A stretch of DNA of 6,169 bases from an uncultured Muribaculaceae bacterium (GTDB lineage: Bacteria; Bacteroidota; Bacteroidia; Bacteroidales; Muribaculaceae), in contig CAJGDJ010000065.1 of the NCBI GenBank assembly GCA_904502025.1, forward strand, positions 1 through 6,169, in the 5' to 3' direction. Of this stretch, positions 6,114-6,169 are shown in pieces. Each line of letters opens with the position of its first letter. Positions within the stretch are counted from its first letter, which is position 1. A program made the position numbers and the translations under genes. The notes under the pieces are model-generated. The model was not told where the DNA came from. It saw only the letters and a list, made by a program, of their open reading frames with translations, and ran no database searches.

Positions 6114-6126
6114 TGGAACCAGTCCT
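6092..6126 (-). terminator. Terminator-like hairpin upstream of the relic frame
   Basis: Segments 6117-6126 and 6096-6105 pair over 10 positions. On the minus strand the imperfect one is a G-U pair, and a TTTT run (6095-6092) follows. It lies before the relic promoter, with the -33 box in its loop. This fits an IS leader that blocks transcription entering from outside. On the plus strand the same stem has an A-C mismatch and is followed by AATTTTTT. Confidence 0.5.
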
Positions 6127-6169
6127 AATTTTTTATTCACTCAAAAAAAGTTTTATCGGACAGCAATAA

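Larger units (their letters stand above)
6022..6169 (-). mobile_element. MITE-like relic of an insertion sequence
   Basis: A 148-bp segment is bounded by long inverted repeats. TTATTGGTGTCCGATAAAA (6022-6040) matches the reverse complement of 6151-6169 at 18 of 19 positions. The right repeat runs to the last base of the window, so it may be longer. The minus strand between the repeats has the layout of an IS left end: a terminator-like hairpin, a good promoter, then an ATG frame of 11 codons whose last codons are formed by the repeat itself. No flanking direct duplication is visible outside the TGTCC core, because the flanks are part of the inverted match. It may be a deletion derivative mobilised by a related full-length IS. 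Alternatively, 6151-6169 may be the end of a longer element outside the window. Confidence 0.6.

Noticed and set aside
1..6169. CRISPR arrays, tRNA and rRNA genes, known riboswitches.
   Set aside because: No regularly spaced direct repeats, no tRNA-like cloverleaf with T-loop consensus, and no rRNA or recognised riboswitch core was seen on either strand.

Overview
The window reads as chromosomal DNA of a Bacteroidales bacterium, possibly close to Muribaculaceae. The family-level guess is inference. The order-level call rests on AT-rich intergenic DNA, genes without Shine-Dalgarno sequences, several Bacteroidetes-type -7 boxes (TAnnTTTG), signal peptides ending in AQ, and a C-terminal tail on the amidase that resembles type IX secretion or Bacteroidales surface-sorting tails.

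Left part, minus strand (reading from 3340 down to about 106): a Na+/phosphate symporter-family protein with a PhoU-like C-terminal half, its intrinsic terminator, a stand-alone response-regulator receiver domain, ribonuclease HII (rnhB), and then a non-coding stretch (1-358). That stretch contains a -7 box and nested complementary segments, and it ends in a very strong 13+6 bp hairpin. I interpret it as a candidate structured small RNA of about 180 nt. Each minus-strand gene has its own recognisable -7 element, so they look like separate transcription units rather than one operon.

Middle (3341-3709): a 369-base AT-rich divergent intergenic region. It holds the symporter promoter, but no convincing promoter for the rightward genes could be seen.

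Right part, plus strand: two secreted proteins 12 bases apart, which look like an operon. The first is a TolB/WD40-like beta-propeller protein. The second is a zinc N-acetylmuramoyl-L-alanine amidase (Amidase_3 type) with a carboxypeptidase-regulatory-like beta-sandwich domain and a sorting-like tail. A clear intrinsic terminator follows. Together they suggest an exported cell-wall remodelling pair.

Right edge (6022-6169): a 148-bp segment bounded by 19-bp inverted repeats (18/19 identical). Its minus strand carries an internal terminator-like hairpin, a good Bacteroidetes promoter and a truncated reading frame that looks like the first codons of a transposase. This is best read as a MITE or internal-deletion relic of an insertion sequence.

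The most interesting items are the candidate structured RNA at about 106-303, the IS-derived mini-element at the right edge, and the effector-less receiver domain beside the phosphate transporter. No clear new multi-gene system is visible.
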